Below, in pieces: positions 42,995 to 50,466 of a DNA stretch of 64,000 bases. Source of the stretch: Sorangium aterium (lineage in GTDB: Bacteria > Myxococcota_A > Polyangia > Polyangiales > Polyangiaceae); contig NZ_JAQNDK010000004.1 of assembly GCF_028368935.1 (NCBI RefSeq), positions 124,001 through 188,000 on the forward strand, given 5' to 3'. A model generated the notes under the pieces. The model saw nothing but the letters and a program-made list of their open reading frames with translations. It was not told where the DNA came from and ran no database searches. The first letter of the stretch is position 1. Every line of letters starts with the position of its first letter. A program made the position numbers and the translations under genes.

Positions 42995-44647
42995 ATGCCC
43001 GCTCGCCGCGCGCGCCTGCTGTCCGCGCCCCTGGCCTTCGCGGCGGTGTCCGCCGTCCTCGCAGCGGGCGCGCGCTGCGGCGGGGGCGGCTACGACCCGC
43101 TCGCCACCGCGGCCGCGCGCGCAGGCGACGCGGGCAACCCCGAGGCGTCGATCCCGCCGATGTGTTACGCGACCACGGCCAGCGGCGCGAACGGCTGCTG
43201 GACGTGCCACACGATCGGGATCGGACCGAACACGCTCGCCGATCACGAGCTCCAGCGCGAAACCACGTTCTCGGACGCCGCCCGGAAGAACCCCTGGACG
43301 AACCTGCTCGAGGACCTCTCGGCCGCCGCCGCCCGGACGAGCGACGCGGAGATCCTCGAGTACATCCGGGAGGACAACTACGCGCCGCTGCGCGAGGCGC
43401 TCGCCGCGCGCCGGGATTACCCGGGCTACGTGCCGGATCTCGACCTCGGGGCCGGGCTCGACGAGGAGGGCTTCGCGCGTGACGGGAGCGGCTTCCGCGC
43501 GGTCCGCTACAAGCCGTTCCCCGGCAGCTTCTGGCCCACGAACGGCAGCGCCGGCGACGTGTTCCTCCGGCTGCCTGCCGCGTTCCGCGAGGACGCCTCG
43601 GGCGCGCCGTCGCGCGAGGTGTACAAGCTGAACCTCGCGCTGCTCGAGGCGGCGATCGCGTCGCCGTCGCCCCTGGCGAGGGAGGGCGCGGCCGGGCCCG
43701 CCGACGCGGCCGCCGGGCGGGAGGTGGAGCCGGTGAGCGAGCTCCTCGCCGGCGTCGATCTCGACGGCGACGGCGCGCTCGAGCCCGCGGTGACGCGGAT
43801 CGTCCGCCTGCCCGCGCGGTACGCCGGCGGGGCGGCCGGTATCCCGGTGCGGGCGTGGCTCTACCCGCGCGGGGCGGAGCTCCTGCACTCGGTGCGGTAC
43901 CTCGACCCGGATCGCCCGGCGCTGCTCGCCGCGCGGATGAAGGAGCTGCGCCACGCGCGCAAGGTCGACGAGCCGGACGACTGGGCCATCGCGCGCGCGT
44001 ACGAGCGCGAGGCGGAAGAGAAGGACGAGGGGCAGCCGCCGTTCCACCCGGGCGGGCCGGAGGTCGGCCTGCGCAACGCGTTCGGCTGGCAGATCCAGGC
44101 GTTCATCGAGGACGAGCAGGGCCGGCTGCGGCTGCAGACGGCGGAGGAGCACCGGGCGTGCATGGGCTGCCACGGCGCGGTGGGGGTGACGGTCGATCAC
44201 ACCTTCTCGCTGGCGCGCAAGGTGCCCGGCGCCGCCGGATGGCGGCACCAGGACCTGCGCGGCATGCCCGACGTGCCGCAGGCCGGCCACGCGGAGCCGG
44301 AGGTGCTGACCTACCTGCGCCGCGCCCGCGGGGCCGACGACTACCGCGGGAACGCGGAGATGCTCGCCCGCTTCTTCCCGGGCGGCGCGCTCGACGAGGC
44401 GGAGGTGCGGCGCGGCGCGCCCGGCGGCGACCGCGATCTCGCGTACCTCGTGGCGCCGTCGCGCGAGCGGGCCCTCCTGCTGGACAAGGCCTACCGCGCC
44501 CTGGTGCGAGCGCAGCGCTTCGAGGCAGGGCGGGATGTGGCGCTCGGGCCCGCGACGGGCATCCTGCGCGTCGTGGAGGGCGAGTCGACGGGCCTCGGCG
44601 AGGCGCAGCGCGTGTACCTCGACGGCAGGGTCCACCTCGCCTGGTGA
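42995..44647 (+). CDS. Diheme c-type cytochrome-like exported protein
   Basis: About 550 residues from ATG 42995. An alternative GTG at 42983 overlaps the PhoX stop codon (GTGA) and adds four residues; neither start has a clear ribosome site. The N-terminus has an export signal (LLSAPLAFAAVSAVLAAG). Two heme-binding motifs are visible: CWTCH near residue 68 and CMGCH near 389, with over 300 residues between them. No named family comes to mind. The central part is rich in charged residues and mentions an EF-hand-like DLDGDGALEP. The tight junction with the PhoX-type gene implies co-translation, so an electron-transfer or metal-related role linked to that surface phosphatase is possible but unproven. 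Confidence 0.75.
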   Translation: MPARRARLLSAPLAFAAVSAVLAAGARCGGGGYDPLATAAARAGDAGNPEASIPPMCYATTASGANGCWTCHTIGIGPNTLADHELQRETTFSDAARKNPWTNLLEDLSAAAARTSDAEILEYIREDNYAPLREALAARRDYPGYVPDLDLGAGLDEEGFARDGSGFRAVRYKPFPGSFWPTNGSAGDVFLRLPAAFREDASGAPSREVYKLNLALLEAAIASPSPLAREGAAGPADAAAGREVEPVSELLAGVDLDGDGALEPAVTRIVRLPARYAGGAAGIPVRAWLYPRGAELLHSVRYLDPDRPALLAARMKELRHARKVDEPDDWAIARAYEREAEEKDEGQPPFHPGGPEVGLRNAFGWQIQAFIEDEQGRLRLQTAEEHRACMGCHGAVGVTVDHTFSLARKVPGAAGWRHQDLRGMPDVPQAGHAEPEVLTYLRRARGADDYRGNAEMLARFFPGGALDEAEVRRGAPGGDRDLAYLVAPSRERALLLDKAYRALVRAQRFEAGRDVALGPATGILRVVEGESTGLGEAQRVYLDGRVHLAW

Positions 44648-44694
44648 GGCCTGGGGCGCGGGCGCGAAGAGGGCGGAGCGACGCGCAGCGGGAA

Positions 44695-44873
44695 GGCGAA
44701 AAACCGCCAAGGCGCCAAGGCGCAAAAAAGAGAGAAGAATGAGTGAGCGCTGCTGGGCGCACGGCGACGCGCCGAAGCACGGAAATGTGCTGTCCGTGCA
44801 AGACGACGCCCGGAGCTGAGAGAGGCTCTATCTCTCTCCTTGCGCCTTTGCGTTTTTTTCTTCTTCTCTTCTC
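44695..44873. mobile_element. MITE-like element with imperfect terminal inverted repeats
   Basis: The left arm (44695-44739) contains AAAAACCGCCAAGGCGCCAA followed by GGCGCAAAAAAGAGAGAAG. The right arm (44832-44873) is CTCTCTCCTTGCGCC then TTTGCGTTTTTTTCTTCTTC, its imperfect reverse complement. About 90 bp lie between, with no gene. The A-tract and T-tract edges make it stand out from the GC-rich surroundings. Such CGCCAAGGCGCCAAGG sequences recur in many bacterial genomes. It fills most of the 320-bp gap between the diheme gene and the MATE gene and could also end transcription. Confidence 0.5.
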
Positions 44874-44967
44874 GGGTTGGCTCGTTCGTTTCTTTATAAG
44901 CTTTCGTAACTGCTCATCTTTTAGATCTTTGCCCCACCTCCGGCGAGCGCTCCCACCCCGGCGCGCT

Positions 44968-46386
44968 ATGGTGGCGCCCCTTTGTCGAGCCGGTGACCCC
45001 TTGAGCCTTGCTTCCGCCCCTCTCGCCGCGGACAGCACGCGGTCCGAGCTGCGCGTCCTGGCGCGCCTTGCGCTGCCGATCGCGGTGGCGCAGGCGGGGC
45101 TCATCGCGATGGCGCTCGTCGACGTCGCGATCGTGGGGCGCGTCTCGGTGAACGAGCTCGCCTCCTGCGCGATGGGGAGGACCCTCGTCCACACGAGCAA
45201 CGCGCTCGGGACCGGCGTCTCGGCCGCTGTCGATCCGCTCGCGTCGCAGGCGATCGGCGCCGGTCGCCCGGGGCTGGCGTGGGCGGCGCTGCGCGCGACC
45301 CTGCGCGCGAGCCTGCCCGTCAGCGCCGTCGCGTTCGGGGCCGCGCTCGCGGCGACCTTCGCGCTCGCGCCCATGGGCGTCGATCCGGCGCTCGTCCCCG
45401 GCGTGCGCCGGTACATCCTCGGCCACGCGCTGTGGATCTTCCTCTGGCCGGTGTTCCTCGCCGGGAAAAACTTCCTCCAGGCCCACGGCGCGACGCGGCC
45501 CGCGCTCGTCGCCGTCATCGCGGCGAACGCGGTCAACGTCGTGGCCTGCAACCTGATGGTCCGCGGCGACGAGGCGCTGCGCTGGGTGGGCCTTCCGCCG
45601 CTCGGCCTGCCGCAGCTCGGCGCGCTCGGCGCGGGGCTCGCCGCGAGCCTCGCCAGCGCGGTGCTGTCGTCGATCGTGCTCTTCTCCGCGCGGCGCCGGC
45701 GCGCGGCGCCCCGCGAGGAGGAGGGCGCGGTGCCGGTGGCGGCGGTCTATCGGCTCGGCGTGCCGATAGGGCTGCAGCTCCTCGCCGAGGTCGGCGTGTT
45801 CGGGATGACGGCGCTGCTCGCCGGGCGGCTCGGCGCGACCGTGGTCTCGGCGCACCAGATCGCCATCGGGCTCGCCTCCTTCACGTTCATGGGCGCCATC
45901 GGCGTCGGCGGCGCCACCGCCGTCCGCGTGGGGCACGCGGTCGGCGCGGGCCGGTCGCCGCTGCGCCCCGGCGTGCTCGGGCTCCTGCTCGGCGCCGGCC
46001 TCATGTGCGTGAGCGCCTCGACGTACGCCGCGTTCCCTCGCGCCCTCATCGGCGCGTTCACCCCGGACGCCGACGTCCTCGCCATCGGCGTCCCGCTGCT
46101 CCGCATCGCCGCGCTCTTCCAGCTGTTCGACGGGGTCCAGGCGGTCGCCGCCGGCGCGCTGCGCGGGGCGGGCGACGTGCGGTTCCCGTTCTGGGCCAAC
46201 CTCGGAGCCCACTGGGCCTTCGGCCTGCCGCTGTCGATCGGGCTCGCCTTCGGGCTCGACCTCGGCGTCCGCGGGCTCTGGTTCGGGCTCACCGCAGGGC
46301 TCATCGCCGTCGCGGCGGGGCTCTCGGCGCGCTTCGTCCGGCTGGCCCGCGCGCCGGTGACGCGGGCGCTGCCGCACGCCGGGTGA
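44968..46386 (+). CDS. MATE-family efflux transporter
   Basis: 472 residues from ATG 44968 (TTG 45001 is possible). Twelve hydrophobic helices in two halves, with the MATE start LRVLARLALPIAVAQAGLIA and MALVDVAIVGRVS, then GTGVSAAVDPLASQAIGAGR in the first half and the second-half counterpart AHQIAIGLASFTFM. The family exports drugs or metabolites in exchange for H+ or Na+. Substrate is not predictable. The preceding MITE-like element separates it from the phosphatase-cytochrome pair, and panD is convergent downstream with a 75-bp gap. Confidence 0.92.
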   Translation: MVAPLCRAGDPLSLASAPLAADSTRSELRVLARLALPIAVAQAGLIAMALVDVAIVGRVSVNELASCAMGRTLVHTSNALGTGVSAAVDPLASQAIGAGRPGLAWAALRATLRASLPVSAVAFGAALAATFALAPMGVDPALVPGVRRYILGHALWIFLWPVFLAGKNFLQAHGATRPALVAVIAANAVNVVACNLMVRGDEALRWVGLPPLGLPQLGALGAGLAASLASAVLSSIVLFSARRRRAAPREEEGAVPVAAVYRLGVPIGLQLLAEVGVFGMTALLAGRLGATVVSAHQIAIGLASFTFMGAIGVGGATAVRVGHAVGAGRSPLRPGVLGLLLGAGLMCVSASTYAAFPRALIGAFTPDADVLAIGVPLLRIAALFQLFDGVQAVAAGALRGAGDVRFPFWANLGAHWAFGLPLSIGLAFGLDLGVRGLWFGLTAGLIAVAAGLSARFVRLARAPVTRALPHAG

Positions 46387-46461
46387 CATGCGCGCTCCGT
46401 TGGTTGGCTGGGCGCGCGGCGCCGGCGCCTCGGGCGAGGCGCCCGGCCGGCCCGCGCACGC

Positions 46462-46851
46462 TCAGTTGGGGGCGAGCGGCCCCGGCGTCTCGGGCGGCTG
46501 GTCGGCGAGCGGCCGGTTGCGCCCGTCGACGCGGAGCACGCGCGGCGTGTGCCGCCGCGCCTCGGCATCGTCCATGTCCGCGAACGTCGCGATGATCACG
46601 AGGTCGCCGGGCTGATTGAGGTGCGCCGCCGCGCCGTTGATGCACACGACGCCCGAGCCGCGCGCCCCCGCCAGCGCATAGGTGGTGAGCCGGGAGCCGC
46701 GCGTCACGTTCCAGATGTCGACCGCCTCGTAGGGCAGGATGTCGGCGGCCTCCAGGAGGTCGGCGTCGATCGTGACGCTGCCCTCGTAGTGCAGATCCGC
46801 GTCGGTCACGGTCGCGCGGTGGATCTTGCTCTTGAACATCCGTCGGTTCAT
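46462..46851 (-). CDS. panD: Aspartate 1-decarboxylase
   Basis: 129 residues; GAGGG eight bases before ATG 46851. The family start [18 protein letters not shown] precedes the self-cleavage site YEGSVTID, where Gly24-Ser25 is split and Ser25 becomes the pyruvoyl cofactor. Later conserved parts are [31 protein letters not shown] and [11 protein letters not shown]. The enzyme makes beta-alanine from aspartate for pantothenate and CoA. The C-terminal tail ([11 protein letters not shown]) is a short extension. No panB or panC gene is adjacent. Confidence 0.97.
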   Translation of the reverse strand: MNRRMFKSKIHRATVTDADLHYEGSVTIDADLLEAADILPYEAVDIWNVTRGSRLTTYALAGARGSGVVCINGAAAHLNQPGDLVIIATFADMDDAEARRHTPRVLRVDGRNRPLADQPPETPGPLAPN

Positions 46852-46968
46852 GCGTGATGCCCTCTGCCCTTCCCGACCAGGGACGGCGGCGCGCGCCGCA
46901 GGCCCGCGGGCGAGGCGGGCCTCCCCCGCCAGGGAAAGGACGGGCTACCTCATGCGCGCAGGCGTCGG

Positions 46969-48111
46969 TCAGTCAAGGAACAATCGCTGCCGCAGGAGCC
47001 GGCCACCTGCCAGGTGGACGGCGTTCTCATCGGGCAGCGGGTCGTCTGGGCCCGGCAGCGCGTCGGGGTGGCCGACCACGAGGACGACCTCGCAGGGGCC
47101 CTCGGCGACGTCCCGGAACAGCTCCTCGCGCGTGCCCGAGATGCGCCCGCCGCCGGCGCCGTCCAGCGCGACCTGCACGGACCACGGGCGTGCGCTCCCG
47201 CCCTGCACAAGGAAGGCCCTTACCGCGACCGGCGCTGGCACGCGCGTGCCGGGCGAGAGCGCCATCGTGAGCCTTTCGCCCCTGCCGACGTGGCGCGGGG
47301 TGCCCGGCCCGCGGTCGCCCTGCTGTTGGCCGTCGCCGAGGGTCGTCGCGAGCGTGTAGTCGGGGAGCGGGGCGGCGCCCGGCGCGAACGGCGCGGGCCG
47401 CAGCGCGAGCAGCGACACGAGCGCCGCCGACACGACCCAGCCGACCACGCCCACGGCCGCCCGGGCCCGCGCCGCCGGAGCCGTCCGCCGCGCGGTCCGC
47501 CGCTCGACCGCCAGCTCGGGGTACGGCAGGCCCTTGCGCGGCGGCCTGGCGATGGCGTCCGCGCCGTCCTGCGCGCGCTGGGCAGGCTGCCCAGGCGCCG
47601 CGCTCGAGCGCGGATCCCCCGGCGGCTCCGATGTCCCGGGCGGCACCGATTCGCCGTCGATCGCGCGACACACCGGCGCGTCCGTGGTGGACGGCGCGCT
47701 CGTCCCGCTGAGCGAGTCGGCATCCGCGCCCAGCGGCGAGGCGTCGGCGACGTCGCTCGCCTCCTCCGCGTCGCAGTCCCACTCCTCGGGGCACCGGAAG
47801 CGGATCCCGGACTTCCGATCGACCGCTGGACGCGCCAGCGGAGACGGCGCGGGCGCACCGCCGCGCGGCTCCCGGAGCTGGGCGAGGAGCTGGTCGGCGA
47901 GCCGGGCGCGCGTCTCGTCGTCGAGGGGCGGCCGGACTTCGCGCGCCTCGCGCTCGGCGCTCGAGCGCGCCGCGGTGTCCGCGGCGTCTCCCGGAGCGTT
48001 CTGCGCGTCCTCCGGGCGCGTCTCTTCGGCGAGCCTGCGCCAGCGCGGATCGGTCGTCGGATCCCGCTGTGCGATGCGCGTGAGGGCGCGCAGCAGCTCG
48101 TCGTCGTCCAT
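46969..48111 (-). CDS. Single-pass membrane protein, anti-sigma-like layout
   Basis: 380 residues from ATG 48111, with GGAG six bases upstream; the frame is open to 48162, but the upstream 58-residue gene ends in TGATG with this ATG. The N-terminal part (MDDDELLRALTRIAQRD onward) is acidic and helical, residues 90-215 are disordered Pro/Ser/Ala-rich, one transmembrane helix lies at about 224-246 (VGVVGWVVSAALVSLLAL), and the C-terminal about 135 residues form a periplasmic beta-rich domain. This is the layout of membrane anti-sigma factors, but no zinc-binding HxxxCxxC motif and no sigma gene are present. Function unknown. Confidence 0.7.
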   Translation of the reverse strand: MDDDELLRALTRIAQRDPTTDPRWRRLAEETRPEDAQNAPGDAADTAARSSAEREAREVRPPLDDETRARLADQLLAQLREPRGGAPAPSPLARPAVDRKSGIRFRCPEEWDCDAEEASDVADASPLGADADSLSGTSAPSTTDAPVCRAIDGESVPPGTSEPPGDPRSSAAPGQPAQRAQDGADAIARPPRKGLPYPELAVERRTARRTAPAARARAAVGVVGWVVSAALVSLLALRPAPFAPGAAPLPDYTLATTLGDGQQQGDRGPGTPRHVGRGERLTMALSPGTRVPAPVAVRAFLVQGGSARPWSVQVALDGAGGGRISGTREELFRDVAEGPCEVVLVVGHPDALPGPDDPLPDENAVHLAGGRLLRQRLFLD

Positions 48112-48287
48112 CAACAGCTCCCCGCGTCGAGCCGCGCGGTACCGCGCTCGAACCGCCGGCACCGGCTCAGGAGCGCCGGCGCAGCAGGGGGGACCGGGAG
48201 GGGAGGGCGCCGCTCGCCGAGCGTCAGGGTAGTCACCCCGTCGCTCAGATTCGCCTCGTGGATCAGCGCGAGCGGCCGCTCGGGCAT
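48111..48287 (-). CDS. 58-residue protein coupled to the following membrane protein
   Basis: ATG 48287 reads MPERPLALIHEANLSDGVTT and ends RGTARLDAGSC before TGA. AAGGGA lies six bases before the ATG. The stop and the next gene's ATG share a base (TGATG), the hallmark of termination-reinitiation. Third codon positions are about 88% G/C, as in long genes here. A promoter and a leader hairpin lie just upstream. There is no signal peptide, and two Cys occur near the C-terminus. It could be a cytoplasmic partner of the coupled membrane protein or a leader that meters its translation. Confidence 0.6.
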   Translation of the reverse strand: MPERPLALIHEANLSDGVTTLTLGERRPPLPVPPAAPALLSRCRRFERGTARLDAGSC

Positions 48288-48301
48288 CTGATTCCCTTCC
48301 C

Positions 48302-48362
48302 CTGGGGATCGAAGAACCCCAGTTTGCTATTCACGTTATCCGGTTCTCACCGCGCCCGTCAA
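48302..48362 (-). promoter_or_regulatory. Promoter and leader hairpin of the 58-residue gene
   Basis: On the minus strand TTGACG (48362-48357) and GATAAC (48340-48335) are 16 bp apart, predicting a transcript start near 48328. In the resulting 40-base leader, CTGGGG and CCCCAG (48322-48317 and 48307-48302) form a 6-bp stem with a 9-base loop directly before the AAGGG ribosome site. The hairpin could modulate access to that site. Confidence 0.5.
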
Positions 48363-48489
48363 TGGAGCTCGGGCGCTCCCGGGGGCCTTCTGCCTCCAGC
48401 GCTTCTCGGCGTGATTGTGAACGTAAACATGGTCGATGACGACACGCGATCGCGTTGCGGACGGCGCTGAAATTTTCTCACCATCACGT

Positions 48490-49605
48490 CTATTTTTTCG
48501 GTTTGGCCGCGTTGGTCGCGTTGGTCGCGTTGGTCGCCCCAGGCGCGGTTGCATCGGTTGCGCTGGACGCCTCGGCCGCCTTGGTTGCGTCGGCCGTCAA
48601 GACGCGCACGGTGTCACCGACAATCTCCAGCGCCGCTGGTTTTCCGCCGTAATGCGACGCCATGCCGACGTCGATCCGCCAGATCTTGTCGCCGCAGGCC
48701 GACGTGACGCCGTGCCTCTGGACCGTGTGGCCCACGACCATGCGCTTCGCGGACATCGCCGCGAGGGTCTGGTCCAGCGCCGCGCAGGGGGGCGACCCCG
48801 GGCTCGGCGGCGGCTCGATTGAGTAGAGGCGCGCCCACACCGGGCTGTCCTCGGCCGCGATCACGGCCGGCGTGGAGGGGCTCTTGCCCTCCATCCACGC
48901 GCGCACCTCGCGGTTGATCCGCGCGATGCCGTAGCGCGTGTGGGCCGGGAGCACGCCGCCGTGCGTGAAGACGGTGTCTCCGACCGCGATGATCACGTCG
49001 CGCGCCGCGAGCTTCTTGGCGTAGGGACCGCCGGGGACGAACGCGGCGGCGCGGGCTCGCGCGGGGGGCGGCACCGGCGTGAGGCGAGGGCCCGACGTGT
49101 CGAGCCCCGGCACGTCCTCGAAGTCCTTGAAGCCGCCCTCGGTGACGTAGCGGAAATCGAGCTGGACGTTCATCACCTCGTGGTTGCCGTTCAGCGCGTA
49201 CACGGCGCCGCCGGCGGCGCGCGCCTCGACGGCGAGGCGATCGAAGAGGTCGACGATCTCCTGCTCGCCGTCGCCGCGGTCGATCTCGTCGCCCGTCTGC
49301 ACGAGCACGAGCTTGCCGCCGATCCAGCGATCCGCGCCGTCGATCGCGCCCGCGATCCGCAGGGCCGCGCGCGTCGCCGCGAGGTCGCCGTGGACGTCGC
49401 CGATGGCGACCACGCGTTCGGCGGCCGGGTAGGCGTAGGAGCGATCCGCGTCGGGCGGCGGCGAGGCCGTGGCTTCGGCGGAGCGCGAGGGCGGAGACGA
49501 GGCGGCGGCGGCCGGGCCGTGCGCCGTCGAGGCCGGTCGGTCGGCGTCGCAGCCCGCGGCGAGCAGTACGGCGAGCAGCGCGGTGAGGCGGGGAGCGGCT
49601 GACAT
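48490..49605 (-). CDS. Metallophosphoesterase lipoprotein
   Basis: 371 residues from ATG 49605 (GGAGG ten bases upstream; GTG 49644 is an unsupported alternative). Lipobox LLAAGC (Cys19), then an Ala/Ser/Pro linker to residue 60. The calcineurin-like core has GDVHGD (69-74), GDEIDRGDGEQEI, NGNHEVMN, FTHGG and VVGHTVQRHG, a full two-metal site of the Shewanella-like (SLP) phosphatase type. It is predicted to be a periplasmic or surface phosphatase. The C-terminal tail (ATNATNATNAAKPKK) is encoded by 9-bp repeats near 48500-48540. It lies upstream of, and co-oriented with, the small-gene operon but has its own terminator space. Confidence 0.9.
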   Translation of the reverse strand: MSAAPRLTALLAVLLAAGCDADRPASTAHGPAAAASSPPSRSAEATASPPPDADRSYAYPAAERVVAIGDVHGDLAATRAALRIAGAIDGADRWIGGKLVLVQTGDEIDRGDGEQEIVDLFDRLAVEARAAGGAVYALNGNHEVMNVQLDFRYVTEGGFKDFEDVPGLDTSGPRLTPVPPPARARAAAFVPGGPYAKKLAARDVIIAVGDTVFTHGGVLPAHTRYGIARINREVRAWMEGKSPSTPAVIAAEDSPVWARLYSIEPPPSPGSPPCAALDQTLAAMSAKRMVVGHTVQRHGVTSACGDKIWRIDVGMASHYGGKPAALEIVGDTVRVLTADATKAAEASSATDATAPGATNATNATNAAKPKK

Positions 49606-49687
49606 CGGACGCGATCCTCCAGGGGATGATCGGGGGTGTACCATGGCGAGCGGTGGGCGCGCCGCGGCGGCGCCTCGACGCGCGCGA

Positions 49688-50233
49688 TCAGGCCGGGAGC
49701 TTGGCGGAGAGGAAGGACTTCAGCTTGATCAGGTTCTTCGCGTCACGGCTGAAGCTCGGGGCGGTGTAGCTCGATGCCCAGCCGGTGATCTCGTGCATGA
49801 ACGAGGTGCGGACCTGCTCGTCGCCGAGGATGTCGTCGACGGTGCGGCCGCGCGCGGCGCCCTTCTCCAGCGAGCGCACGTAGCCCTTGAGCCGGGCGTA
49901 GTCGCCGCCGAGCAGCTCGGCGATGAGCTCCGCGTCGCGGGCGAGCCGCGCGAGGGCCGGCGCCTGGTCGCGCAGCTCCGGGCTCTCCGCCGCGGCGAAG
50001 GACGCGGCGACGCGCAGCACGAAGGCGTCGTCGAGGAAGCCGAGATCCTCGATGCCGTCCGGGATGAGGTCGAGCGACTTGAAGAGGTAGTTGAGGCCCC
50101 CCGCGAGCGAGCGGCGCGTGGCCTCCGGGCTGTCCGGCGAGGCGAGCAGGCCCGCAAGATCCGTGGCGTCCGAGGCGAGGCTGCGCAGCCACTCGGGGAA
50201 CGTGTCGAGACAGCGGTCGTCGAGATCGGTCAT
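49688..50233 (-). CDS. DUF1232 (YkvA-like) protein
   Basis: 181 residues; GGGAGG five bases before ATG 50233. The middle holds the DUF1232 pattern LNYLFKSLDLIPDGIEDLGF followed by LDDAFVLRVAAS, and the C-terminal half is helical (ILGDEQVRTSFMHEITGWAS). The family is small and of unknown function, often membrane-associated. No signal peptide. Upstream, across 233 bp, lies a long hairpin and the 3' end of a Cys-rich protein gene; the metallophosphoesterase gene is 82 bp downstream. Confidence 0.75.
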   Translation of the reverse strand: MTDLDDRCLDTFPEWLRSLASDATDLAGLLASPDSPEATRRSLAGGLNYLFKSLDLIPDGIEDLGFLDDAFVLRVAASFAAAESPELRDQAPALARLARDAELIAELLGGDYARLKGYVRSLEKGAARGRTVDDILGDEQVRTSFMHEITGWASSYTAPSFSRDAKNLIKLKSFLSAKLPA

Positions 50234-50402
50234 GGGATCCTCCCGGCGGGAGCCGGAGGGTAGTCCGACCGGCGCGGCGCCGTCCATGCCATCGATGCAG
50301 GCGAAGGCGCTCGGCGCCGCTTCGGGCGCGGGCGCCGGGCGCTGCGACCGGGACGTCCTTGGCAGCGCGAGCGCACGTCGCCGGCGCGAGCGCGCGTCGA
50401 TC

Positions 50403-50462
50403 GGGGCTGCCGCGGGAGAGCGCGCGCACCGCGCGGCGCGCGCTCTCTCCCGCGGCAGCCCC
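50403..50462. terminator. Long hairpin, stem about 25 bp
   Basis: The arms GGGGCTGCCGCGGGAGAGCG... and ...CGCTCTCTCCCGCGGCAGCC pair over about 25 bp with a single two-base bulge and an eight-base loop near 50429-50435. It starts four bases past the stop codon of the CxGxC protein gene (minus strand), the position of a terminator, but no T-run follows on either strand. It could be a factor-independent stop of unusual type, an mRNA 3' stabiliser, or a palindromic mobile repeat. Confidence 0.6.
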
Positions 50463-50466
50463 GCGA

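Noticed and set aside
46969-48111. Membrane anti-sigma factor
   Set aside because: Layout is similar, but there is no zinc-binding anti-sigma motif and no sigma factor gene beside it, so it was left as a protein of unknown function.
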